From contig CAXXKI010000029.1 in NCBI GenBank assembly GCA_963667855.2, forward strand, positions 434,001 through 498,000: a stretch of 64,000 bases of DNA, read 5' to 3'. The notes under the pieces are model-generated. The model did no database searches, was not told the DNA's origin, and saw only the letters and a list, made by a program, of their open reading frames with translations. Every line of letters starts with the position of its first letter. Within the stretch, counting starts at the first letter, position 1. The position numbers and the translations under genes were made by a program. This DNA comes from G963667855 sp963667855 (lineage in GTDB: Bacteria > Planctomycetota > Phycisphaerae > UBA1845). Below, piece after piece: positions 55,505 through 63,488 of this stretch.

Positions 55505-57103
55505 ATGAAACGGCACATATTAAAATCGACAATCCTGGCACTGTTGGGTATAGCCGTATTCGTCGGCTGCCAGTCCATGTACGGACAAGTAGAGGGACTC
55601 GACTCAGGTAAAACCGCCAGTTTCTTCGAGGCAATACAGATCGACCCGCGAAGTGAAGACTCCGCCGGACCGCAGTTCATTGCCACCGGAGATTTCAACA
55701 ACGACGGCAGAATCGATATTGCTACCGCCTGGAATGAATCCCAACCGGTACAAATCCATATACAACAGCGAACCAATGACGGAGAAATGTTCTTTATTAC
55801 GTTACCTATAGCGGGAACCACCCCCATCGCCGTCGTTTCGGATTTAGCTGTCGAAGATATGGACCAGGATGGATTCGATGACATTGTGGTGCTGGTTAAA
55901 GATACGGGATTATGTGCCAGATGTGATCCATCGTGTTCAACTTGCGATACCACTAACAACGGTGGATGCATTGATGGGGCATTGGATGGCACGATTTATA
56001 TTTTCTTTAATCCACAAGATATTTTTAATAATACCTGGCTGGATATTGAACTCATCCAAGCTCATCTCCCAGGAATAGATGTAGGCGAACTCCCTGAAGA
56101 AGGGGGATACGCTGCTATGGATATTGGAGATGTGGATGAAGTTAACGGTCCGGATATTGTTGTAACCTTCAATAGCACTTGTACACTAACGTGTGAAGAT
56201 TGTTGTCCAGATCCTAACTTAGTTGATTTCTATCCCAATCCTGGACCAAGTCACGCGAGAACTAGAGAAGCATGGAACAGAAAATCCATTCATAGTGACG
56301 CTCCCCATGTCAGCGATTGTCGAATCGCAGACATCGATCGCGATGGAGATCTGGATGTCATCGTAACCTACCCGGAAGCCAGGAGCGACAATATCCGCTG
56401 GTTACCCAACCCGCTAATCCCCGGTCCGCTCCCCCAGGCTAAAGCTGATGAACAAATAACGTATGAACCAACCGGAAACGAATACGGCACCATTTACAAT
56501 AGATGGCCAACTTTTGCACCAATAGGTCAAATCGCAACTGGAGCCAATACCATTGATATCGGCAATATAGACAACGATGCAGATGCAAATGGCAACCCGA
56601 TTTTGGATGTCATAGTTCGCTCGCGCACCGGGCAAATCGTTCAGTGGTTCAAGGGGCCTGAATTCCCATCGTTAACCTTCATACGAAATCCCTGGGAAGT
56701 TTATACGGCCGCTGAATTCACATCCCGCGAACCCGGCGCCATTGCCCTTGGAGATCTCACTGGAAATGGGCAACTCGATCTGGCCCTTTCCGCCCAGGGA
56801 GCCGTTGCATGGTTTACACCGTACACCGATGGTTCAATCTACAACAACTGGGAAGAAACCATTATTATTGATGATCGAGATACCCAGGAAACACAAACAG
56901 CGACCACCACTCTGGATCCAACCGATCCCAATGCCACGGCGGAAGTGACTTCGGCCGACACCTTAATCAACTCCATCGTAATCGTGGATATCGATGGCGA
57001 CGGTTACAACGACATACTCGCCACGCTCGACCGCACGGCGATGAGTGGTTTAACCAATGACGCGCTGGCCTTATTCAGGAATACGCTGGGAGACGAAGAC
57101 TAG
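55505..57103 (+). CDS. FG-GAP/VCBS repeat lipoprotein (second of tandem pair)
   Basis: 532 residues, lipobox FVGC (Cys about 23). VCBS Ca loops: DFNNDGRIDIA, DMDQDGFDDIV, DIDRDGDLDVI, NDADANGNPILDV and DIDGDGYNDIL. The end (SGLTNDALALFRNTL) matches the upstream paralogue. Two Cys-rich inserts (CARCDPSCSTC; TCEDCCPDP) are absent from the paralogue. The coding sequence between about 55870 and 56560 is more AT-rich than its flanks, suggesting recombination or transfer of the middle. A terminator follows. Confidence 0.85.
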   Translation: MKRHILKSTILALLGIAVFVGCQSMYGQVEGLDSGKTASFFEAIQIDPRSEDSAGPQFIATGDFNNDGRIDIATAWNESQPVQIHIQQRTNDGEMFFITLPIAGTTPIAVVSDLAVEDMDQDGFDDIVVLVKDTGLCARCDPSCSTCDTTNNGGCIDGALDGTIYIFFNPQDIFNNTWLDIELIQAHLPGIDVGELPEEGGYAAMDIGDVDEVNGPDIVVTFNSTCTLTCEDCCPDPNLVDFYPNPGPSHARTREAWNRKSIHSDAPHVSDCRIADIDRDGDLDVIVTYPEARSDNIRWLPNPLIPGPLPQAKADEQITYEPTGNEYGTIYNRWPTFAPIGQIATGANTIDIGNIDNDADANGNPILDVIVRSRTGQIVQWFKGPEFPSLTFIRNPWEVYTAAEFTSREPGAIALGDLTGNGQLDLALSAQGAVAWFTPYTDGSIYNNWEETIIIDDRDTQETQTATTTLDPTDPNATAEVTSADTLINSIVIVDIDGDGYNDILATLDRTAMSGLTNDALALFRNTLGDED

Positions 57104-57139
57104 GTTTACCGAGACCTCAAGACAAAAGGATTAACTTCA

Positions 57140-57171
57140 GGGGCGCGAGCGTTTTGCTTGCCCCCTTTTTT
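57140..57171 (+). terminator. Rho-independent terminator after the FG-GAP pair
   Basis: GGGGCGCGAGC (57140-57150) pairs, with a small bulge, with GCTTGCCCC (57156-57164), then T6 at 57166-57171. Confidence 0.75.
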
Positions 57172-57179
57172 ATGCGCGC

Positions 57180-57216
57180 AAAAAAATAGCCCCGGGACCC
57201 GTTCTACCCGGGGCTA
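57180..57216 (-). terminator. Rho-independent terminator for the minus-strand sigma operon
   Basis: TAGCCCCGGG (57187-57196) pairs perfectly with CCCGGGGCTA (57207-57216). Read leftward, it is followed by seven T (A7 at 57180-57186 on the plus strand). It ends the sigma-factor/dockerin-protein operon, and lies back-to-back with the plus-strand terminator. Confidence 0.85.
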
Positions 57217-57277
57217 AACGCGCAACCAACGCATTTTTTCACGGATTGTTGCGATAAGCTTCTAAATTAAGCGTCCC

Positions 57278-57721
57278 TTAGCGAGCCGCTGATGCCAGTC
57301 TCTGGTACGAGCCGAGGTCGAGCAGGTCAACATCGCCATCTCTGTCGAGATCGGCACAACCGCAGTCGGCCGACACGGCAATTCCAGGACCAGCGGCACA
57401 CTCGGCAATCACTTCAATACTGCACAAATTGCCGTTAGCGATGCCATCAAGCACGGAGACCGGAGCACTCGCAATCGGGGCCTGTCCCATCGGCCCGTCG
57501 TTCAAGGAAGCAATCCCGATGACGATACCCAGACAGGCCGCCAAAGGCAGTGCTACCATCGCCCGCTCATAAAAGCGGATGAGTCGAGACGGTGCGGGAC
57601 GATCATTGGCCATCAATGCGGAAACGTCCACCTGCGTTCGCCCGAATACTCCGGCTTCGTCCGCCAAACGCGCTTCGGCGATCAGCTTTTCGAAGTTCAG
57701 GTTATTGGACGCGGTGGACAT
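57278..57721 (-). CDS. membrane protein with external dockerin-like loop, likely ECF sigma regulator
   Basis: 147 residues, AAGGAG before ATG 57721. Residues 1-52 are cytoplasmic-like, one membrane helix spans about 54-72, and the outside part ends with an EF-hand-like loop DLDRDGDVDLLD (Asp at 124, 126, 128, 130, 132, 135) and a short helix. Cys100, 108, 120 and 122 may form disulfides. It follows the sigma gene by 78 bases and ends at the same terminator. By analogy with RsgI-type anti-sigma factors, the N-terminus could hold the sigma factor and the loop could sense a surface ligand; no anti-sigma motif is recognisable, so this is inference. Confidence 0.7.
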   Translation of the reverse strand: MSTASNNLNFEKLIAEARLADEAGVFGRTQVDVSALMANDRPAPSRLIRFYERAMVALPLAACLGIVIGIASLNDGPMGQAPIASAPVSVLDGIANGNLCSIEVIAECAAGPGIAVSADCGCADLDRDGDVDLLDLGSYQRLASAAR

Positions 57722-57799
57722 TCTTAAGGCTCCTTAGGCCATCAAACTTTGCTTCACACTGGATTAGTCTGTTACGCGCGAACTTGGCGCGAGACTTTT

Positions 57800-58444
57800 T
57801 TATTTTTTTTTCGCTTTGTTCTCAAGGCACGCTTTCAATTTGACGACAACCGCCCTCCACCGCGATCTGAGGGTCGATTCGGCCATCTCCAGCTCCTTTG
57901 CGGCCTCTTTCCACCGACGCTCCATTATCAACCCCACCTCGCTGCAGAGTACCTGATCTTTCTCATTCAACCGGGACATACAGTCACGCAAGCTTTCCAA
58001 CTGCTCCAGATTCTCCAGCATCACCAGAGGACTCGCCTCAGGCTCACTGTGCTCCGCAATGGGATCGTCCTGCTCAGTGTTGAAGGAAATAATAGGACTG
58101 GCATCGGCCTTCTTAACCGCGTCCAGGCTTTTGTTACGAGCTATCTGGGCAAAATACGCGGGAATGTTGGCCGGAATATTTTTCTTCCCTGCTTTTCGCA
58201 GCGATTTCACTATCGCGGTCCAGGCTTCGTTGGCACACGCGTCCAGCCAACCTGGATCCCGGTCGCAGTATCGTTTTCCGGTTTTGAATATGGAGTAGCG
58301 AACCAGCCGATCATAACGATCGATAAGCGCGCGCATGGGCTTTTCTTCGCCATCGAGAAATCCGGCCACCAAAACGGCGTCTTCCTGACCGCCAGTACGG
58401 TTTTCGCGCGCATCGGGCAGCATGTCATCGCCGTCTCTCTGCAC
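57800..58444 (-). CDS. ECF-like RNA polymerase sigma factor
   Basis: 214 residues. GTG start at 58444, with GGGAGGGAG eight bases upstream; the ATG at 58423 lacks such a site. Region 2: MRALIDRYDRLVRYSIFK and the -10-binding region (YFAQIARNKSLDAVKK). Region 4: RWKEAAKELEMAESTLRSRWRAVVVKLKACL. The Lys-rich end (ENKAKKK) is unusual. A 30-residue linker of acidic residues joins the regions. It pairs with a dockerin-bearing membrane protein downstream. Confidence 0.82.
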   Translation of the reverse strand: MQRDGDDMLPDARENRTGGQEDAVLVAGFLDGEEKPMRALIDRYDRLVRYSIFKTGKRYCDRDPGWLDACANEAWTAIVKSLRKAGKKNIPANIPAYFAQIARNKSLDAVKKADASPIISFNTEQDDPIAEHSEPEASPLVMLENLEQLESLRDCMSRLNEKDQVLCSEVGLIMERRWKEAAKELEMAESTLRSRWRAVVVKLKACLENKAKKK

Positions 58445-58669
58445 GAATGGTCTCTCCCTCCCCGAACAATCGCCCTGGTCCCCCGGCGGAACCCAAGCTG
58501 CTCATGTCAATATTATTGCCGTAAGTACCGCCGGGTCAAACCACCGTAGCGGTTATGGGTCGTTTTGAACCGTTTTATCTCGCGATTTCAACGCTTTTAA
58601 ACCACCGATAACCAAAAACACAATCTCGCCTAACCGGGCCATTTCATTTCCAACGGCTTCTCTTTATCA

Positions 58670-59323
58670 CTAAGCGGTGGTTCTCTTGTATTCGGACTTT
58701 ATCCATTCGAGCAGTTCGTCGTCGCCCTTGCAGCCGGTCCCGGTCTCGAAAGTCGGCGCGTCCTTGTTCACCTTACGGATATCCTCAATTGCTTTTTCCA
58801 TATTAAAGTTGGCATACGGCGCAAGATCGCACTTACTGAAAGCGACCGCACACGCCTGGGTAAACAGCAGCGGATACTTGGCCGGCTTGTCGTCGCCTTC
58901 CATCAGGCTCAGTACCGCCAGCCGGGAATGCTCGCCGATATCGAACTCGGCCGGGCAGACCAGGTTGCCGACGTTTTCCACGAAAACCATGTCCAGCTCA
59001 TCCAGAGGCATTTTCTTTAGCCCGTCGAAAACCAGCCAGGCGTCCAGGTGGCAGGAACCTTCCGTCTGCAACTGAGCTACCGGTACGTTAAGCCCGGCAA
59101 TACGCTCGGCATCGCGAATGGTCGTGATATCTCCTTCCAGCACGGCACACTTGAGATCAGGCATCAATCGAGGCAAAAGCCTTTCCAGCAATGTGGTTTT
59201 TCCCGCGCCGGCTCCGGCCATCATGTTGATCATGCACACCTTTTTCTCCGCAAGCAGCTTGCGAATATCTTCGGCGGTAGCGTCGTTGTGCTCTTGAACA
59301 TTACGTAATACTTCAATCTTCAT
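58670..59323 (-). CDS. hypB: hydrogenase nickel incorporation GTPase HypB
   Basis: 217 residues. P-loop GAGAGKTTLL at about 37, ENVGNLVCPAEFDIGEH (metal/switch region), and NFNMEKAIEDIRKVN near the end are standard HypB. It lacks the N-terminal His-rich nickel store seen in some species. HypB uses GTP to help HypA deliver nickel to the hydrogenase large subunit. Start ATG overlaps the hypA stop by 11 bases. It is the last gene of the hyp operon. Confidence 0.95.
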   Translation of the reverse strand: MKIEVLRNVQEHNDATAEDIRKLLAEKKVCMINMMAGAGAGKTTLLERLLPRLMPDLKCAVLEGDITTIRDAERIAGLNVPVAQLQTEGSCHLDAWLVFDGLKKMPLDELDMVFVENVGNLVCPAEFDIGEHSRLAVLSLMEGDDKPAKYPLLFTQACAVAFSKCDLAPYANFNMEKAIEDIRKVNKDAPTFETGTGCKGDDELLEWIKSEYKRTTA

Positions 59324-59675
59324 GATCGTTCTCCTGATCTATGGTTAGCGAGGTGAGCACCATCTCTCTACCCCCGTCCAGTTCTATATCAACACCATCG
59401 CACCGGGGACATTGGTAAACCATGGTATCTGATTCCGTAACCTGCTTACACTCGTGACAGGTCACCCTGACCGGCTCGATTTCCAGTTTAAGTGTTGCGT
59501 TTTCGGCAATGGTACCGTCACAGCACGCTTCGAACGCAGTATGCATAAGCGAGGGAACCACCTGCCGCAAGGCGCCGATAGTACAATGAACTTCCCGCAC
59601 ACACACCGCCTTGTTCGTTTCCGCCGTCTCCAGGACGATCGTCAGTATGGAATGGGCCAGGGAAAATTCGTGCAT
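59313..59675 (-). CDS. hypA: hydrogenase nickel metallochaperone HypA
   Basis: 120 residues from ATG 59675, which gives MHEFSLAHSI with His2, the nickel ligand; the open frame continues upstream without family sequence. Zinc site: CHECKQVT and CPRCDGVD. Length is typical (about 115). It transfers nickel with HypB. It lies 37 bases after hypE on the minus strand. Confidence 0.95.
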   Translation of the reverse strand: MHEFSLAHSILTIVLETAETNKAVCVREVHCTIGALRQVVPSLMHTAFEACCDGTIAENATLKLEIEPVRVTCHECKQVTESDTMVYQCPRCDGVDIELDGGREMVLTSLTIDQENDHED

Positions 59676-59712
59676 GATAAACACCTGAAAAAAACGTTTG
59701 GTGATTTGCCGT

Positions 59713-60759
59713 CTAACAGATTCGAGGCAGTTCCTCTCCATAAGGACGCTGGATAATTCTCGAACCGCCGATCTCCGTTCGCAATTCCACCAGCGGCGAA
59801 TCGGACTCCACTACTTTTCCCACAATCGCCCCGTCACGCCCCAGGGGGTGCTCCCGGCAGGCAGTGAGAACCTTCTCAGCGTCCTTAGCTGAAACCACTA
59901 CCGCACATTTCCCCTCGTTGGCTACGGTCAGAGGATCGAGTCCGAGTAATTCCGAAGTGTGCCTGACAAGAGGGGAAACCGGCAAATCGGTTTCATTGAC
60001 ATGCACCGAGCACCCGGTTTCATCGACAATATCATTTAGTACACCGGCCAACCCGCATCGGGTCGGGTCCCGAAGAAACCTCACCTCGTTCGACGCATTC
60101 AGGATTTTCTCGATCAGGCCATTCAGCGGCGCGGCGTCACTCTTGAGGTCACTGTCGAATTCGATCCCGTTCCGCACCGACATGATGGTCAAGCCGTGCT
60201 CGGCCAGTATCCCCGTAACGATAATACAATCGCCCGGTTGGATTTTCGCCAGCGAAAGTTCAACGCCGTCGCGCAGTTCCCCGACGCCTGCGGTAGTGAT
60301 TATCATTCCATCGCCCCCGCGATGTTCGATAACCTTTGTATCACCGGTAACTACCGGTACGTTGGCTTCCGCCGCGGTCTTTCCGATCGAATCAATAATT
60401 CGATCAAAGAGGCTCATATCCAGCCCCTCCTCGACCACTATCGCCAGGGAAAGAGCCTTGGGAATCGCACCCATCACCGCCAGATCGTTCACCGTCCCGC
60501 AAACCGCCAGCCGCCCTATATCACCACCGGGGAATTCCAGGGGCTGCACCACGAACGCGTCGGTTGTGAAAACCATTCTGTTACGCGATGGTGGGAGAAC
60601 GGCGCTGTCATCCAGCGGGTTCAATAGCTCGTTGCCCAGCCGGGGGATAATGTGCTCACCAATCAACTTCTGGGTAAGTTGCCCACCACCTCCGTGAGCC
60701 AGCACTATCCGGTCGCCGGCATCGGCCGGGGATTCACTTTTTTTCAAATCGCCACTCAT
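59713..60759 (-). CDS. hypE: hydrogenase maturation protein HypE
   Basis: 348 residues, ending in EELPRIC, whose C-terminal Cys is the thiocarbamate carrier. AHGGGGQLTQKLIGEH near the N-terminus and DDSAVLPP are the PurM-type ATP site. HypE dehydrates the carbamoyl group handed over by HypF to yield the cyanide ligand of NiFe hydrogenase. Normal length. It lies 50 bases after hypD. Confidence 0.96.
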   Translation of the reverse strand: MSGDLKKSESPADAGDRIVLAHGGGGQLTQKLIGEHIIPRLGNELLNPLDDSAVLPPSRNRMVFTTDAFVVQPLEFPGGDIGRLAVCGTVNDLAVMGAIPKALSLAIVVEEGLDMSLFDRIIDSIGKTAAEANVPVVTGDTKVIEHRGGDGMIITTAGVGELRDGVELSLAKIQPGDCIIVTGILAEHGLTIMSVRNGIEFDSDLKSDAAPLNGLIEKILNASNEVRFLRDPTRCGLAGVLNDIVDETGCSVHVNETDLPVSPLVRHTSELLGLDPLTVANEGKCAVVVSAKDAEKVLTACREHPLGRDGAIVGKVVESDSPLVELRTEIGGSRIIQRPYGEELPRIC

Positions 60760-60809
60760 TCGACCTGACGCTTTCTAATTTCCAACTGAAACAATTCACC
60801 GCATTCGAT

Positions 60810-61880
60810 CTAACGATTGTACTTATACCAGGCCGCACAGGTTCCTTCACTGCTCACCATGCACGGACCGATCGGACTCATCGGCGTACACTTTTTTCTA
60901 AACAGGGGACAATCACCGGGACTGTTCTTGCCCTGGATAACCTGCCCACACAGGCAGCCGGGTGGATCGTAATCTTCGCCAATCTCCAGCCCAAATCTCT
61001 TAAGCGCATCGTATCTCTCATACTCCGGCTTCAGCACCTGTCCACTTCCAGGTAATACCCCCATCGCCCGCCAGGCGGTATCGGCGGTCACGAACACGTC
61101 ATCGAGCAGTTTCAACGCCACCGGGTTTCCAACACCACCGACAGCCACGGAGTAAACATTCTCGATACGTGATTCTCCAAGCTCCACCTGCTTGAGCAGA
61201 GCCAGGATCCCCTGCAGCATGTTCGGCGGCTCAAAACCGGCCACCACGCACGGCTTACGGTATTTCTCAACTACCGGGCGGTAAGCTTCCGCGCCGATCA
61301 CCACGCTCACATGCCCCGGACACAGAAACCCATCAATGGGAATTTCGCCGCCGGCCAGAAGAATCTCCATGGCCGGCACCACCAGCTTGTGAGCCGTCAT
61401 CACGAAGAAATTATCCAACCCCAGGCTCTGTGCCTCTTTTATTCCGGCAGCCGTGGCCGGAGCAGTGGTTTCAAAACCAATTGCCAGAAACACGAATGAC
61501 TTTTCCGGTTGCTCGGACGCCATTCTCACCGCGTCGCGAACCGAATACACGACCTGAACCCGGGCCCCCTGCGATCTCCTGGATTCCAGGCTGCCGCCCC
61601 TGCCGGGAACACGAACCATGTCGCCATACGTGCAAACCACTACATCCGGGCGGCAGGCAAGCTCGCAGGCCACATCTATATATCCCTGGGAGGTAACACA
61701 CACGGGACAACCGGGACCGCTGAGCATCTCCACGTTATCAGGCAAGAGCGATTTAACGCCGCTGCGAAAGAGCGATACTGTATGCGTACCGCATACTTCC
61801 ATCAGCTTGACAGGCCTGTTAATCCTGCTCGCTACCGATTGGATTTCCTCAATAAGTTGAGCCGTATCCGGGCGGGTCAA
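60810..61880 (-). CDS. hypD: hydrogenase maturation protein HypD
   Basis: 356 residues starting at TTG 61880, where TTGA overlaps the hypC stop, implying coupling. Conserved Cys clusters: MEVCGTHTVSL, LSGPGCPVCV, and the C-terminal CLCGQVIQGKNSPGDCPLFRKKC cluster ligating the 4Fe-4S centre. HypD with HypC assembles the Fe(CN)2CO unit. Full length. Confidence 0.96.
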   Translation of the reverse strand: MTRPDTAQLIEEIQSVASRINRPVKLMEVCGTHTVSLFRSGVKSLLPDNVEMLSGPGCPVCVTSQGYIDVACELACRPDVVVCTYGDMVRVPGRGGSLESRRSQGARVQVVYSVRDAVRMASEQPEKSFVFLAIGFETTAPATAAGIKEAQSLGLDNFFVMTAHKLVVPAMEILLAGGEIPIDGFLCPGHVSVVIGAEAYRPVVEKYRKPCVVAGFEPPNMLQGILALLKQVELGESRIENVYSVAVGGVGNPVALKLLDDVFVTADTAWRAMGVLPGSGQVLKPEYERYDALKRFGLEIGEDYDPPGCLCGQVIQGKNSPGDCPLFRKKCTPMSPIGPCMVSSEGTCAAWYKYNR

Positions 61881-62152
61881 TTTTGCTCATCCTTTGCTGC
61901 TGATCCGCTCTGGAAACTATCCGGAGAGGGAACCTCGTCCACCAGGCCTGCCTCCTTGAGATATCCCCAGGTCTCCAGCGCCTCTTCTTCGTCCAGCTCG
62001 TTAATCGCGTAACCGGCGTGCACTAGCACCCAACTGCCTTCCCGCGCGTCGGGAGTCATCAGCAGGCTCACGTCTATACGACTACCCTGAAAGTCTACGG
62101 TTCCGTCAGTTTCTCGACGCTCGATTATCTTTCCCGGTACAGCAAGGCACAT
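61877..62152 (-). CDS. hypC: hydrogenase maturation chaperone HypC
   Basis: 91 residues beginning MCLAVPGKI, whose Cys2 binds iron. Middle VDFQGSRIDVSLLMTPDAREGSWVLVHAGYAI is the OB-like family core. Ends with a Ser-rich tail. It shares stop/start bases with hypD and lies 20 bases after the HypF-like gene. Confidence 0.95.
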   Translation of the reverse strand: MCLAVPGKIIERRETDGTVDFQGSRIDVSLLMTPDAREGSWVLVHAGYAINELDEEEALETWGYLKEAGLVDEVPSPDSFQSGSAAKDEQN

Positions 62153-62171
62153 ATTGATTTACTCCGAACCT

Positions 62172-63332
62172 TCAATTTCCCGCCACGATACTAGCTGCAG
62201 CGATTACAGCTTGACCTATAGGTAACCCCGCGTCACTGCAGGACACCTGTTTATGCCGGAGAGCGGTTATCCCTTCCGCCTCCACCAGTTCACTGACCCT
62301 TTCGGAAAGCAACCGGTTCATAAAACATCCGCCGGAGAGTGCTATATGCCTTACTCCAAACCGGCGAGCTTCACGAACAGCCACCTTAACCAGCATAGCC
62401 GCCACCGTTTCATGAAAGTCGGCAGCCAGTTCAGCGCTGGTACGGCCTTCAACTTTCCGCTTCCACATCTCTCGCAGGGCTGGGGAAAAATCAATCACGA
62501 TGCCATCATCCCCGGGCAACTCCTCAACCGCCAGAGCCTCCCCTTTGGTGCTTTCAGCCGCCGCCTGCAGTTTACACGCAGCCTCCGCTTCATGCGTATT
62601 GGCTTTACACACATCAAGCAGGTAAGCAACGGCGTCAAAAAGCCGCCCCATGCTGGACGTCTGCGGACACTGCACCCCGGCTTTAAGCAGTTGCCGCACA
62701 ATCTTCCGATCCCCCGCGGAAACCTCTGCGAAAACCTGCTCCATCCCTACAGGCATTTCATCTCCAAAAGCCTGCCGGGCAAGACTCAGGGCCGGTCGCC
62801 AACACTGAGCGGCCGACGCGTCCGAACCTGGAAGACCAAAGTAACGTAAGTGGGCTAACCGCTCAAACGAAGTGGGAGTTACATGCAATATTTCGCATCC
62901 CCAACTCGCTTTATCCGGTCCACACCCCGCGCCATCACAGCAAATACCAATCACCGGCTCCAGTAGACCATTGTCGGCCAAACAACCGCAAATATGAGCG
63001 TGGTGATGCTGGACAATGCACTCCTTCAAACCGCTGGAAGCCGCCCAGGCGGTGGAAACGTAACTGGGATGAAGGTCACGAGCCACGAATTCGGGCTTGA
63101 TACCGAGCGAACTCTGTGCCGATTCGATTCCGGCCTTGAACGCCCGAAAGCTGTCCGGCACGGTCAATACACCAAAATCGCCACTCAACCACGCTCGAGA
63201 ACCGCTTAGCAGGCAGAAAACCCCCTTGGACTCAGCGCCAACAGCAATAATCGGCTCAGCGACCTCTATTGGAATCTCGATTTCCCGTAATTCAAGGTTA
63301 ATGGCGACTGATCCCTTCTCTTCCTGCCGCAC
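62172..63332 (-). CDS. hypF: HypF carbamoyltransferase-domain protein lacking N-terminal domains
   Basis: 386 residues against about 750 for HypF. Only the C-terminal Kae1-like carbamoyltransferase domain is present: AVGAESKGVFCLL, QHHHAHICGCLADNGL, GCDG-type C-site DGAGCG, SSMGRLFDAVAYLLDV, LSGGCFMNRLLSE. The acylphosphatase, zinc-finger and YrdC-like domains are missing, and no such gene lies upstream to the left of the divergent globin gene. The YrdC part normally makes carbamoyl-adenylate. Start is a GTG at 63332 with AGGCGG upstream. It is the first gene of the operon. Confidence 0.85.
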   Translation of the reverse strand: MRQEEKGSVAINLELREIEIPIEVAEPIIAVGAESKGVFCLLSGSRAWLSGDFGVLTVPDSFRAFKAGIESAQSSLGIKPEFVARDLHPSYVSTAWAASSGLKECIVQHHHAHICGCLADNGLLEPVIGICCDGAGCGPDKASWGCEILHVTPTSFERLAHLRYFGLPGSDASAAQCWRPALSLARQAFGDEMPVGMEQVFAEVSAGDRKIVRQLLKAGVQCPQTSSMGRLFDAVAYLLDVCKANTHEAEAACKLQAAAESTKGEALAVEELPGDDGIVIDFSPALREMWKRKVEGRTSAELAADFHETVAAMLVKVAVREARRFGVRHIALSGGCFMNRLLSERVSELVEAEGITALRHKQVSCSDAGLPIGQAVIAAASIVAGN

Positions 63333-63488
63333 GACCGCCTATCGACAGATAACCACTTTAAAAATAAAAAGTTACGCTTACCCCCAGAACAAACGATACC
63401 GTATTGATTATAGTTACATCAATCAACACCAGTAACGGAATGTAATCGAGAGGATGTTCTTTGAGAAGCTGAAGCTATACTGTCTCTA

